Source of the DNA: Sulfuricellaceae bacterium
GTDB taxonomy: Bacteria > Pseudomonadota > Gammaproteobacteria > Burkholderiales > UBA9220
Direction of reading: 5' to 3'
DNA length: 12,676 nucleotides
Assembly (NCBI GenBank): GCA_019911985.1
Contig: JAIOJO010000360.1
Span: 1-12,676, forward strand
Positions 1 to 7,107 of this stretch are shown in pieces. A model generated the notes under the pieces. It ran no database searches. It was not told where the DNA came from and worked only from the letters and a program-made list of their open reading frames with translations. Positions within the stretch are counted from its first letter, which is position 1. Every line of letters begins with the position of its first letter. A program made the position numbers and the translations under genes.

Positions 1-1
1 C

Positions 2-931
2 GAGCGTTCCCGCCGCTACCTCGCGCATCTGCTCTGGCAGTTCGACGGCGCGCCGTCACGGGAAGTGCGGCGGCGCGTCATCGATAGTTATGCGGCCGAG
101 GGCCGCATGCGAGAGGTTTACCTGGCCATGCTGCGCTACCGGCAGGACTACTCGCCCTTGCCGCAAGACGAAGCGGAGTCCTTTGCCCGCACCTTGGCGT
201 TCGGCGGTTACGGGACGGACGCTCTAGGCTGGCTAGGCGCCGTCGGCGACGACGACCCGACAAAAATTCTATTGAAGATGAAAAGCGGAGCGCTGACGGC
301 CACGGCCGCTATCGCCGCCGCACAGGTCGCCCTGCAGGGCGGGACGCACCCGGTGGGCAAGAAGCCGGCGGTAGCGGCCGCCAATCCGGCAGACGTCGCC
401 GGCTGGTGGACGATTATCCGGCTGGCGGCCCAAGCCACCGGCAACGACGCCTTGCAATTGGAAGCCCAGGAGCAGTTGCTGGAGCACCGGGAGGGCGCCT
501 CGCCTTGGCCTCCGCTATCGGCGGAAAACCTGTGGTCGGCTTATTTCGGCCTGGCCCAGCCGGTGGCTAACCGTTTCAATTTACTCCAGGGAGACGATGC
601 CGCCTGGCTGCTCTTGGCGACGGGCGAGGTTAGCCTGGCGCCGTTCGAGCGCCGCGCGCTGCTGGCATTCCTGTGCGCCAATGCGGCCTCGGCGGAAGTG
701 CGTCACGCCGCTCGAACGCACCTGATCCAGAATTTGAATCGGCACGCCTTGAGACTGGCGGCGCAACGCTTGTTTTGGGATATTCCCGCCGGCGACCCGG
801 CGGCTCTGCCCGCCGCGCGGCGTTATCAAGCCCACGCCAATGCGCTGGAATCTTTGGCGCCTCTGCCCCCGGTACGCCTGAATCAGGATGCCGCGGCGCC
901 GCTGCCGGCTGCGCCTGGAGCCGCACAGTGA
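2..931 (+). CDS. C-terminal part of an unrecognised helical-repeat-like protein (5' partial)
   Basis: The reading frame is open from base 2, so the gene begins before the window; a GTG at 65 is internal and probably not the start. About 309 residues are visible. They are rich in Ala, Leu and Arg and are spaced like amphipathic helices, as in TPR- or HEAT-like helical repeats, but no repeat consensus is clear. No signal peptide or membrane segment is visible in this part. The last ~25 residues are Pro/Ala-rich and probably disordered. The stop (TGA 929-931) overlaps the GTG start of the alkyltransferase gene by 4 bases, so the two are probably co-translated with xerD behind them. I do not recognise the family and assign no function; base composition matches the flanking housekeeping genes. 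Confidence 0.75.
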   Translation, partial: ERSRRYLAHLLWQFDGAPSREVRRRVIDSYAAEGRMREVYLAMLRYRQDYSPLPQDEAESFARTLAFGGYGTDALGWLGAVGDDDPTKILLKMKSGALTATAAIAAAQVALQGGTHPVGKKPAVAAANPADVAGWWTIIRLAAQATGNDALQLEAQEQLLEHREGASPWPPLSAENLWSAYFGLAQPVANRFNLLQGDDAAWLLLATGEVSLAPFERRALLAFLCANAASAEVRHAARTHLIQNLNRHALRLAAQRLFWDIPAGDPAALPAARRYQAHANALESLAPLPPVRLNQDAAAPLPAAPGAAQ

Positions 932-1407
932 AATCGTATTCCGCCAAACTGAAGACACCCTTTGCCGTTTTAGGCGTGGTGACCGGCGGCGAAACCCTGC
1001 AGGCCATCGACTTCTTGCCGCGGGATGCTTCCCTTCTGGCACCTCGGGACGCCCTGGCGGAGGAAACCCGCCGGCAATTGCAAGCCTACCTGGCTCAGCC
1101 CGGCTTCCGCTTCGATCTTCCGCTGAATCCCCGCGGTACGCCCTACCGGCAGCGGGTCTGGCAGGTTTTGCTGGGCATACCCAGCGGCGCCACCCGCTGT
1201 TACGGCGACATCGCCGAGGAATTGGGTTCCGCCGCACTGGCGGTTGGGCAGGCCTGCGGCGCCAACCCCCTTCCGCTGGTGATTCCGTGCCACCGGGTGC
1301 TGGCCCGGCATGGGCTGGGCGGCTTCATGCATCGCCGCGACGGCGACGCCTTGGACATCAAGCGCTGGCTGCTCGAGCATGAACGCCAACGACCCAGCGC
1401 TGCTTGA
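928..1407 (+). CDS. ogt: Methylated-DNA--protein-cysteine methyltransferase (Ogt/MGMT type)
   Basis: Family role: the protein transfers the alkyl group from O6-alkylguanine (and O4-alkylthymine) in DNA to its own cysteine in a one-shot suicide reaction. The 159-residue product has the conserved C-terminal domain: a QRVW...IPSG helix start (75-87), Tyr92 in the helix-turn-helix, the Asn-Pro step at 113-114, and the IPCHRV active site with nucleophile Cys121. A typical WLLEHE end follows at 147-152. The GTG at 928 is chosen because the frame upstream of it reads nonsense through the previous gene, and GTG overlaps that gene's TGA in a coupled GTGA arrangement. The 3' end overlaps xerD by 29 bases. 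Odd point: the residue 17 positions before the cysteine, normally the arginine finger of an ARAVG motif, is Leu104 (codon 1237-1239). It could therefore be weakened or modified in base flipping, although the other active-site features are intact. Confidence 0.93.
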   Translation: MKSYSAKLKTPFAVLGVVTGGETLQAIDFLPRDASLLAPRDALAEETRRQLQAYLAQPGFRFDLPLNPRGTPYRQRVWQVLLGIPSGATRCYGDIAEELGSAALAVGQACGANPLPLVIPCHRVLARHGLGGFMHRRDGDALDIKRWLLEHERQRPSAA

Positions 1408-2281
1408 CGAGTTTTTCGATGCGCTGTGGCTGGAAGACGGTCTGGCGCGCAATACGCTCGACAGTTACCGTAGCGATCTGCGTTTTTTCGCCGAATGGCT
1501 GGACGCTACGCACGCCAAAACCCTGCTTGAGGCGGAGCATTTGCACCTCACAGCCTACCTCGCCCACCGCATGGCGGCCGCGCGCACCAAGGCCAGCACC
1601 GCCAGCCGCGAACTCTCCAGCCTGAAGCGCTTGTATCGCTACCTGCTGCGGCAAGGCCGGATAAAAATCGACCCGACCCTGAAAATCGGCGCGCCGCGTA
1701 TGCCTCGCGCGCTTCCCGACAGCCTCTCGGAAGCCGACGTGGACGCTTTGCTGGCCGCCCCGCTGGGCGACGAGGCCCGGCTCTTGCGCGACCGCGCCAT
1801 GCTGGAAACGCTCTATGCGTCCGGCTTGCGGGTGTCCGAGCTGGTCGGCCTGGAAGTCGGCCAAGTCAGTCTGGAGATGGGCGTGGTGCGCGTGCTCGGC
1901 AAAGGCAGCAAGGAGCGGCTAGTGCCGCTGGGGGAAGAGGCGCTGGATCGCTTGGGCGTATATCTGACCCAGGGGCGGCCCGCCTTACTCAAGGGGCGCG
2001 GCAGCGATTCCCTGTTCGTGACCGCACGCGGCAGCGCGATGACGCGCCAGGCCTTCTGGTATTTGATCAAGCGCTACGCCGCCCAGGCCGGCATCCGCAA
2101 GCACTTGTCGCCGCACACGCTACGCCACGCCTTCGCCACCCACCTGCTCAATCATGGCGCCGACCTGCGCGTGGTGCAAATGCTGCTGGGACACGCCGAT
2201 ATTTCCACCACCCAGATTTACACCCATGTGGCGCGGGAGCGTTTGAAGGCATTGCACGCCAAGCATCATCCCAGGGGGTAA
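1379..2281 (+). CDS. xerD: Site-specific tyrosine recombinase XerD
   Basis: XerD works with XerC at the dif site to resolve chromosome dimers into monomers at division, under FtsK control. The 300-residue product has the normal family length and follows E. coli XerD throughout. An N-terminal SAM-like core-binding domain (about 7-92, including ALWLEDGLARNTLDSYRSDL) precedes the catalytic domain (about 112-298). The catalytic set is complete: Arg151 (ASGLRVSEL), Lys175 (GKGSKE), His246 and Arg249 (SPHTLRHAF), His272 (LLGHAD) and nucleophile Tyr281 (TTQIYTH). The ATG at 1379 gives the family-typical N-terminus; codons further upstream in this frame lie inside ogt. The gene overlaps ogt by 29 bases, suggesting expression from the upstream promoter. 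The close match to the chromosomal XerD type argues against a mobile-element integrase. Confidence 0.97.
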   Translation: MNANDPALLDEFFDALWLEDGLARNTLDSYRSDLRFFAEWLDATHAKTLLEAEHLHLTAYLAHRMAAARTKASTASRELSSLKRLYRYLLRQGRIKIDPTLKIGAPRMPRALPDSLSEADVDALLAAPLGDEARLLRDRAMLETLYASGLRVSELVGLEVGQVSLEMGVVRVLGKGSKERLVPLGEEALDRLGVYLTQGRPALLKGRGSDSLFVTARGSAMTRQAFWYLIKRYAAQAGIRKHLSPHTLRHAFATHLLNHGADLRVVQMLLGHADISTTQIYTHVARERLKALHAKHHPRG

Positions 2282-2330
2282 ACGTCGGTCCCTGAATGGA
2301 ATTTTCGAAGATTGCTTGCCAAATAAGTGC

Positions 2331-2379
2331 TTGAAAATTATTCGAGGGCGGCTTACCTTGCATTTTAAAAAAATAAAAT
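2331..2379 (+). promoter_or_regulatory. Candidate promoter region of the secreted-protein operon
   Basis: The 130-base gap after xerD turns AT-rich just before the first operon gene. Two weak sigma70-like options are visible. One is TTGAAA (2331-2336) with a 17-base spacer to TACCTT (2354-2359). The other is a better -10, TAAAAT (2374-2379), with only a poor -35 (CTTACC, 2352-2357). Either would give a short leader before the ATG at 2412. Neither is strong, so an activator or alternative sigma factor is possible. The switch from a GC-rich to an AT-rich stretch supports a transcription start somewhere in this gap. Confidence 0.3.
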
Positions 2380-2411
2380 GATGTGTGAGTCTTTTGATCA
2401 TGGGAGGTCAA

Positions 2412-4784
2412 ATGGGACGCAAACGCCGCCTTTTCGGGTTCCTGTTGCTATCGTTTTCGCTGTTTCTCGCCGCTCCGGCCGCCTCTGCCGGCACAAGCCC
2501 GAATTCCTGCATCTGGTACGCTGACGACGGCGGTATTCGCCAACTCCAGACCGCCAGCACCAACCAGACTCCCCTTGGCATTTCCTTGAAGGAAGTCCGC
2601 GCCTTGGCGATGAACGCCAAGGATTGCGGCGTTTGGGTTACCTTCCAAAAGCAACTGCTCCACTTCGACGGAAGCGGTGCGCCATTGCTGCAACTCAAAT
2701 TGTCCACCCTGGATAAACACCTGGAGGAGCCTAGCCAATTGGCCGTCAACGCCTTTGACGACAGCCTTTGGCTCAGCGACGAGAAGCATATCTTCCACGC
2801 GACCGCCCAGGGAGCCCTTGTCAACGCTTGGCAAAGCGACGGGGAAATCAAGCAATTCGATATTGCGCTGGACGAAACGGTCTGGGTGCTGGGCGAGAAG
2901 CGCCTCACGCACTACGATGCCCAAGGCGCCTTGCTCGCTACCCTGGACTGGCAGGGAATGCACGAGTTCGAGCCGAAATTTCTGCGCGTCGATAGCCTGG
3001 GCAACGTGCTTTGGCTTGCCGGCGAAAAAACCTTGCTTCAATTCGATTTGAATGGTATCGGCAAAACGGAGCCGGCTAAACCGCTGCACACCCTGTCCAC
3101 GCCCAACAAAATAAGCGCGCTGACGCTAGACCCGTTCAGCGGCCAGATATGGACGGCCGACAAGGATCAACTGACCGCTTACGGTCGCGACGGGACGAAA
3201 GTGACCACCGTGGCTTTGAAGCCGTTGGGGATACGCAATCCCGAAAAACTGGCGTTCGACCCCATCAGCCATTCCCTTTGGCTCGGCAGCGAAAAGGCCT
3301 TGAGCGCATTTTCGGATAACGGCGGCTATGTCGCGAGTTGGCTGGCAAGCGAGGCCATGGCCGTGCCGGAGTTTGCCGTCTTGCCCACCCTGGAGCCGAT
3401 AAGCCCCTTGCCCGGCGCCTTGACCAACAACCCGGTGCCGTCCCTGGTATTTGCTTACGACGCTTCCTGCAATTCACTTCCCTGCCGTTTCGACAAGAGC
3501 GTTTTCAGCACCTACAATCTGGCGGCCATGCTGAACAAGCAGGCCATCGGCCCGTTTGCTTTCGATAGCGCTACCGGGCAGGCAAGCTATACGCCGGCAA
3601 ACCGGCTACCGGAGGGCCTGAACACGCTGAGCGCGCAAGTGACGGATCGCTTCGGCCATAGCTCGGAAACCGTGAACAGCGGCTTCACCATCGACACCAT
3701 CCCGCCCAAGTTCCTAGCGATTTCGCCAGCGGACGGCAGCGTTTTCACGACGCCGCAAGTGACCATCCAAGGCAGGGTTGACGACCCGCTAGCTACGGTG
3801 ATGCTGGTCAACAGCGCGAACTGGAACGCGGCGGGGAGCAACCCGGCCACCCAGAATTTCAATTGGTCGGTCGTCCTGAAACCCGGCCTGAACACTTTGC
3901 TTCTCAACGCTGTCGATAGGGCCGGCAACGCCGCCGTCGCCACCCTGCATCTCACCTACAACCCGGTAAGCGTCGCTCTGGCTTCATCCATCCCCGGAGC
4001 GGCTATCGACGGTAGCGCTATGGTGGTGCAGGGAACGTGGCAAGGCCCGCCCAATACCGGGATCACCGTCAACGGCGTTGTCGCCGCGAGCGACGGCAAT
4101 CAGTTCTACGCCAACGTGCCCTTGCAGCCCGGAACCAATACCCTGACGGTTACCGCCACCACCCCGGATGGCGCGGTTGTTACGCAAACGGCAACGGTCA
4201 CCAGCAGCGGGCCTTCCCCGATAGAAGTAACGGCCAGCCCGGAGCAGGGTATCGCCCCGCTTGCGGTTTCCTTCCTCGTTGGCAACCACACCGCCAATGG
4301 GATACAGAGAATAGACGTCGACTTCGACGGCAATGGCACGGTTGATTTCAGTACCACCGACCCCGCGGCCCCGATTTCATTTACCTATACCAAGCCCGGA
4401 ATTTATCAAGCCCAGGTGACGGTGACGGATAGCTTGGGCATTCATTCCCAGACCGTGCTGGTATCCGTCTTGGATGCGGCCAAAATGGATCAGATGTTCA
4501 AAGCCATGTGGGATGGCCTGAACGGGGCGTTGATCGCCAAGGATAAGACCAAAGCGCTCCAATATCTCAACTCCCAAGCACAGGATAAATATGGGCCGGT
4601 ATTCGACGCGCTGCTGCCAATCATGCCCCAGATTGTTTCCTCTTACTCGCCGCCACAGAGTGTATCCATCTCGTCAGAAATCGGGGAATACGCCATAAAT
4701 CGGACGATAGACGGGCAGAATCGAATCTTCCTGATGTACTTCATGCGGGATGTTGATGGAGTCTGGCGATTGGATTCGATGTGA
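2412..4784 (+). CDS. Secreted multidomain protein: beta-propeller, Ig-like, PKD and NTF2-like C-terminus
   Basis: This 790-residue protein has a clear Sec signal peptide (MGRKRR, a hydrophobic core at 7-21, AASA cleavage near 26). The ATG at 2412 is chosen because it has GGGAGG at 2402-2407 and yields this signal peptide; starts at 2385 and 2400 would add residues before it. Residues 30-312 contain seven spaced repeats centred on Trp35, 75, 120, 158, 201, 247 and 290, of the form (L/V)W-x(3-4)-K-x-L-x(2)-(F/Y)-x-x-x-G, as in NHL/Kelch-like propellers; this predicts seven blades. Cadherin/Ig-like modules follow at about 325-428, 430-517 and 518-600, then a PKD domain at about 602-688 (VDFDGNGTVD; FTYTKPGIYQAQVTVTD). 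The last 100 residues (689-790) resemble an NTF2-like fold ending in RDVDGVWRLDSM. No catalytic site is visible. It heads the operon, 12 bases before the first lipoprotein gene, and probably serves binding or surface assembly. Confidence 0.85.
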   Translation: MGRKRRLFGFLLLSFSLFLAAPAASAGTSPNSCIWYADDGGIRQLQTASTNQTPLGISLKEVRALAMNAKDCGVWVTFQKQLLHFDGSGAPLLQLKLSTLDKHLEEPSQLAVNAFDDSLWLSDEKHIFHATAQGALVNAWQSDGEIKQFDIALDETVWVLGEKRLTHYDAQGALLATLDWQGMHEFEPKFLRVDSLGNVLWLAGEKTLLQFDLNGIGKTEPAKPLHTLSTPNKISALTLDPFSGQIWTADKDQLTAYGRDGTKVTTVALKPLGIRNPEKLAFDPISHSLWLGSEKALSAFSDNGGYVASWLASEAMAVPEFAVLPTLEPISPLPGALTNNPVPSLVFAYDASCNSLPCRFDKSVFSTYNLAAMLNKQAIGPFAFDSATGQASYTPANRLPEGLNTLSAQVTDRFGHSSETVNSGFTIDTIPPKFLAISPADGSVFTTPQVTIQGRVDDPLATVMLVNSANWNAAGSNPATQNFNWSVVLKPGLNTLLLNAVDRAGNAAVATLHLTYNPVSVALASSIPGAAIDGSAMVVQGTWQGPPNTGITVNGVVAASDGNQFYANVPLQPGTNTLTVTATTPDGAVVTQTATVTSSGPSPIEVTASPEQGIAPLAVSFLVGNHTANGIQRIDVDFDGNGTVDFSTTDPAAPISFTYTKPGIYQAQVTVTDSLGIHSQTVLVSVLDAAKMDQMFKAMWDGLNGALIAKDKTKALQYLNSQAQDKYGPVFDALLPIMPQIVSSYSPPQSVSISSEIGEYAINRTIDGQNRIFLMYFMRDVDGVWRLDSM

Positions 4785-4796
4785 GGGAGGGGTGAA

Positions 4797-5534
4797 ATGG
4801 CAAGGGTCTTTTCAAAATTTCGATACCTAGCGTTCGTTGCATTAGCTATGTCCTTGCAGGCATGTGCAAAGGATTACTCGGCCGGGCCGATCGAAGCTTG
4901 GGTGGTGGATGCGGAAACGGGCCAGCCCTTGGAGGGCGTGATCGTCACGGCGAATTGGCAATTGGAAATCGGGACACCGGGAGGCAATGTGCCTGCTGGG
5001 CAAATGATGGTGATGGAAACTGTAACGGATAAGAACGGGCGATTATATTTTCCGGGGTGGGGGCCGAAACCTATTCCCGGCAGGCCAAAGTCTAAATCGT
5101 CGAGAGAAAACACTTTGCTGGATTACCTGCTCAGCAGCGAGCCGCATCTTGTCAACCGGGACCCGCAATTGCTGCTATTCAAAAGCGTCTATAAGTACGT
5201 CGGCCTGGAAAACAAGTTCACTATTGACTACAACAAAGGCCCGCTGCGGAGTTCGGACTGGAACGGCAAGACGATCAAGATGGAGAGGTTCAACGGAACC
5301 TTGGAGGAATACTATTCGAAGAGCCTTATGTTCTTGAAAGGTGACTTAGGGTTTGCATACAACGGACAAGACTGCGAGTGGCAGAGTGTTCCGCGCATGG
5401 TGGCGGCACTGCTAAAGGAAGAGCGGCGTTTTCAGGAAAACAATATCGCGCATGGTTTGCCACCTATTATTACCCTGCCAAACCAACAAAAATGTGGGTC
5501 TGCGCAGAAATTTCTCAAGGACTACCTGAAATGA
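4797..5534 (+). CDS. Lipoprotein with carboxypeptidase-regulatory-like domain, copy 1
   Basis: This 245-residue predicted lipoprotein has the lipobox LQAC with acylated Cys23; +2 is Ala rather than Asp, so outer-membrane sorting is expected. Residues about 31-90 form a transthyretin-like / carboxypeptidase regulatory-like beta domain (PIEAWVVDAETGQPLEGVIV, then ETVTDKNGRLYFPGWGP), continuing with PQLLLFKS at 123-130. The C-terminal part is mostly helical and has two cysteines (193 and 233) conserved in all three copies, probably a disulfide. A strong ribosome binding site (GAGGGAGGGG, 4783-4792) precedes the ATG. The last codons carry AAGGA (5517-5521), which acts as ribosome binding site for the next gene, and the stop overlaps that gene's ATG. 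Its function is unknown; constant pairing with a secreted PLC-fold protein suggests a partner, anchor or immunity protein. A 192-base block (4899-5090) matches copy 3 with one substitution. Confidence 0.85.
   Translation: MARVFSKFRYLAFVALAMSLQACAKDYSAGPIEAWVVDAETGQPLEGVIVTANWQLEIGTPGGNVPAGQMMVMETVTDKNGRLYFPGWGPKPIPGRPKSKSSRENTLLDYLLSSEPHLVNRDPQLLLFKSVYKYVGLENKFTIDYNKGPLRSSDWNGKTIKMERFNGTLEEYYSKSLMFLKGDLGFAYNGQDCEWQSVPRMVAALLKEERRFQENNIAHGLPPIITLPNQQKCGSAQKFLKDYLK
4899..5090 (+). repeat. 192-base block shared by lipoprotein copies 1 and 3 (first copy)
   Basis: This block recurs at 8165-8356 with one substitution (T5030 versus C8296). It codes for the core of the beta domain. Sequence directly before it (signal peptides) and after it (linker) differs clearly between the genes, so the block is more conserved than its surroundings. 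Recent gene conversion or strong selection could explain this; the near absence of synonymous changes favours conversion. Confidence 0.9.
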
Positions 5535-6391
5535 AAAAACTGCCGCTGATCGTTTTTGCACTGCTCGGATTGATTGCCGGTATGGGAGAGACCCTAGGTT
5601 ATGAGGTTAAAACCCATGAAGACTTGTCCGAGAACGCCGCAACTATTTCTGTGCTTGGACAGGGGGATGTTCTGACCGACTTGGGATTGCAGCCATTCAA
5701 CGCCAATCAGATATTTCCTGGTTCCGATAACAGTACACGCATAATTAAAGACCTTTTCCGCTTTGGCGCCAGCTTCGAAGACAACGCGTCTTTAGCCTGC
5801 CCGCGCAACCATTTCTACAATCCGCTGAACGGCCAGCCGTTGACCGTCAAGGGAATCTCACTTGGCAATGCTTCGCCGGATTGGGCGCTGGAGGATGCCA
5901 CGAATATTGGCGGCCAGGATTTTTCCTTGAAGGATGCGCGCGAATATTTATATAAAGCCCTGACGTTGTCGGCGTCCGCCGACAGGGAGAAAAATTTCGG
6001 TCTGACCTTCCAGACCCTCGGCATGGTGATCCACCATATCCAGGACATGGCCCAGCCCCAGCACGTCCGAAATGATCCGCATATGGACCGATTGTCCTTG
6101 GGTGGGCTAAATCCTCTTTATAGCCCCAGCGTGTACGAGAGATTTACCGATCTGCCGGTTGTGCGGGGCGGCCTGCCTTTCACCGGCTACGCTCCTGTCT
6201 ATTCCACCGCCGACTCCGCCACATTCAACAATCCCCGCAATTTCTGGACAAAGACCACCGGCGTGGGGCTGGCGCAGTTCACCAACGCGAATTTCGTGAG
6301 CGCCGGCACCAATTTCGACAATCCCGGCATGTTCAATTTTCCGCTGTTCGATACCTCGCTAATCGCGGGATTCAATAAAGAGGAAACATGA
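5531..6391 (+). CDS. Zinc-dependent phospholipase C / S1-P1 nuclease fold protein, C-terminally truncated copy 1
   Basis: This 286-residue secreted protein (signal peptide about 1-23, ending before YEVKTHED) belongs to the zinc-dependent phospholipase C / S1-P1 nuclease fold. Visible putative ligands are His29 (THED), Asp84 (SFEDN), His94 (NHFYNP) and the helix motif His168-x3-Asp172-x5-His178 (IHHIQDMAQPQH), which matches the HxxxDxxxxxH spacing of the B. cereus enzyme. The start at 5531 forms an ATGA overlap with the lipoprotein gene. Residues 1-274 align without gaps with the full-length copy at 8794, but this protein then ends in the unrelated tail TSLIAGFNKEET. It lacks the later AHGFLIPRAVGYSAGL segment and the Asp-box propeller. 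No frameshift or remnant of the missing part follows, because the next gene starts at once. Whether it is active alone is unclear. Confidence 0.8.
   Translation: MKKLPLIVFALLGLIAGMGETLGYEVKTHEDLSENAATISVLGQGDVLTDLGLQPFNANQIFPGSDNSTRIIKDLFRFGASFEDNASLACPRNHFYNPLNGQPLTVKGISLGNASPDWALEDATNIGGQDFSLKDAREYLYKALTLSASADREKNFGLTFQTLGMVIHHIQDMAQPQHVRNDPHMDRLSLGGLNPLYSPSVYERFTDLPVVRGGLPFTGYAPVYSTADSATFNNPRNFWTKTTGVGLAQFTNANFVSAGTNFDNPGMFNFPLFDTSLIAGFNKEET
5915..6036 (+). repeat. 122-base identical block shared by enzyme copies 1 and 3 (first copy)
   Basis: Identical to 9178-9299. It covers the region leading into the metal-binding helix (LKDAREYL through GMVIHH). Scattered synonymous differences resume on both sides. 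Confidence 0.9.
6299..6351 (+). repeat. 53-base block identical in all three enzyme genes (copy 1)
   Basis: Identical to 7893-7945 and 9562-9614. It codes for the stretch from Ser257 to Phe273 and ends at the point where copy 1 departs from the other two into its own tail, so it may mark a recombination joint. Confidence 0.9.
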
Positions 6392-7107
6392 GCCCTTTAT
6401 TCAAATTTCGCTATGTGCTGTTCACGATGCTGCTACTGCCCTTACAGTCCTGCGCCGTACCTTTTTGGTATTCGGCTGAACCAATCGAAGGATGGGTGGC
6501 CGATGCCGAAACCAACCAGCCGATCGAGGGCGTCATCGTGACCGCCAACTGGCAACTCAAGGGCGGGCTGGAAGGCGGCAACCCGGTAGGTCAGATGATG
6601 GTGATGGAAACGGTGACGGACAAGATCGGGCATTATTACTTTCCAGGATGGGGGCCAAAACTGCGGCCCTGGAACGGGAAGTTGAAGGACGAAAGCCCTC
6701 AAATCCTCATGTTCAAGAGTGGTTATTCGTTTGCGGGGCTGGAAAACAAACTGACTATGGAGGTCTTGCGTGGCGAGCTGGAGAACCCGCTCCGGTCGGA
6801 TTGGACTGGTGAGACGATCAAGATGGGGAAGTTTAGGGGGACGCAGAAAGAGTACAAAGAACTGTTTGAAGATTTCAACCACACGCTTGAACGCATAGCA
6901 ACAGATCAACCGACGGATTGCCATTGGAAAAATCTTCAGAAGACCATACGTGCGATGAATCAAGAAAGGAACCGGTTGGTGACGCTCGGCACCAATCCTA
7001 ATACGCTGTCGTCAATAGATAACGAACTCTTAATGAATGATAAGTTTTATACAGAAAAAGGCGGTTGTGGTTCGCCCAAAAAATTCTTCGGAGAATTCAA
7101 ACAATGA
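6388..7107 (+). CDS. Lipoprotein with carboxypeptidase-regulatory-like domain, copy 2
   Basis: This 239-residue predicted outer-membrane lipoprotein has lipobox LQSC and acylated Cys22. It has the same beta domain as copies 1 and 3 (PIEGWVADAETNQPIEGVIV at 32-51, then METVTDKIGHYYFPGWGP), but a shorter linker after PGWGPK and a very different helical C-terminus. The conserved cysteine pair is kept (178 and 227), as is the CGSPKKFF end corresponding to CGSAQ(K/E)FL. The ATG overlaps the previous stop (ATGA) and has AGAGGA at 6379-6384. The 3' third is clearly AT-richer than the flanking genes (7021-7080 is 37% GC by hand count). The divergent C-terminus and the divergent partner enzyme (copy 2) fit co-evolution of the pair, although this is inference. 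Function unknown. Confidence 0.83.
   Translation: MSPLFKFRYVLFTMLLLPLQSCAVPFWYSAEPIEGWVADAETNQPIEGVIVTANWQLKGGLEGGNPVGQMMVMETVTDKIGHYYFPGWGPKLRPWNGKLKDESPQILMFKSGYSFAGLENKLTMEVLRGELENPLRSDWTGETIKMGKFRGTQKEYKELFEDFNHTLERIATDQPTDCHWKNLQKTIRAMNQERNRLVTLGTNPNTLSSIDNELLMNDKFYTEKGGCGSPKKFFGEFKQ

Noticed and set aside
581..1237. Long minus-strand open frame opposite the first two genes
   Set aside because: Arg/Pro-rich translation with no family features, lying antisense to a clear ogt gene; typical of high-GC DNA.
1379..2281. Mobile-element integrase next to the accessory operon
   Set aside because: The protein matches chromosomal XerD from end to end, overlaps ogt, and there is no attachment-site repeat or tRNA beside it.
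2272..2294. Possible terminator hairpin at the xerD stop (CAGGG / CCCTG)
   Set aside because: The stem has only five pairs, the loop is 13 bases, it overlaps the stop codon, and the downstream T run is only four bases, not adjacent.
2448..3089. Minus-strand open frame of 213 codons within the propeller region
   Set aside because: It is antisense to a well-supported secreted protein; no coherent domain or start signal was seen.
5378..5530. Longer N-terminus for enzyme copy 1 starting inside lipoprotein 1
   Set aside because: It would read through the lipoprotein's 3' end in another frame and bury the signal peptide; the ATG at 5531 gives a normal signal peptide and an ATGA overlap. The same applies to extended starts at 7065, 7982 and 8755.
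6352..6391. Frameshift as the cause of the short enzyme copy 1
   Set aside because: No sequence matching the missing later part of the full-length gene is found in any frame after 6351; the next lipoprotein starts directly, so it is a recombination joint, not a frameshift.
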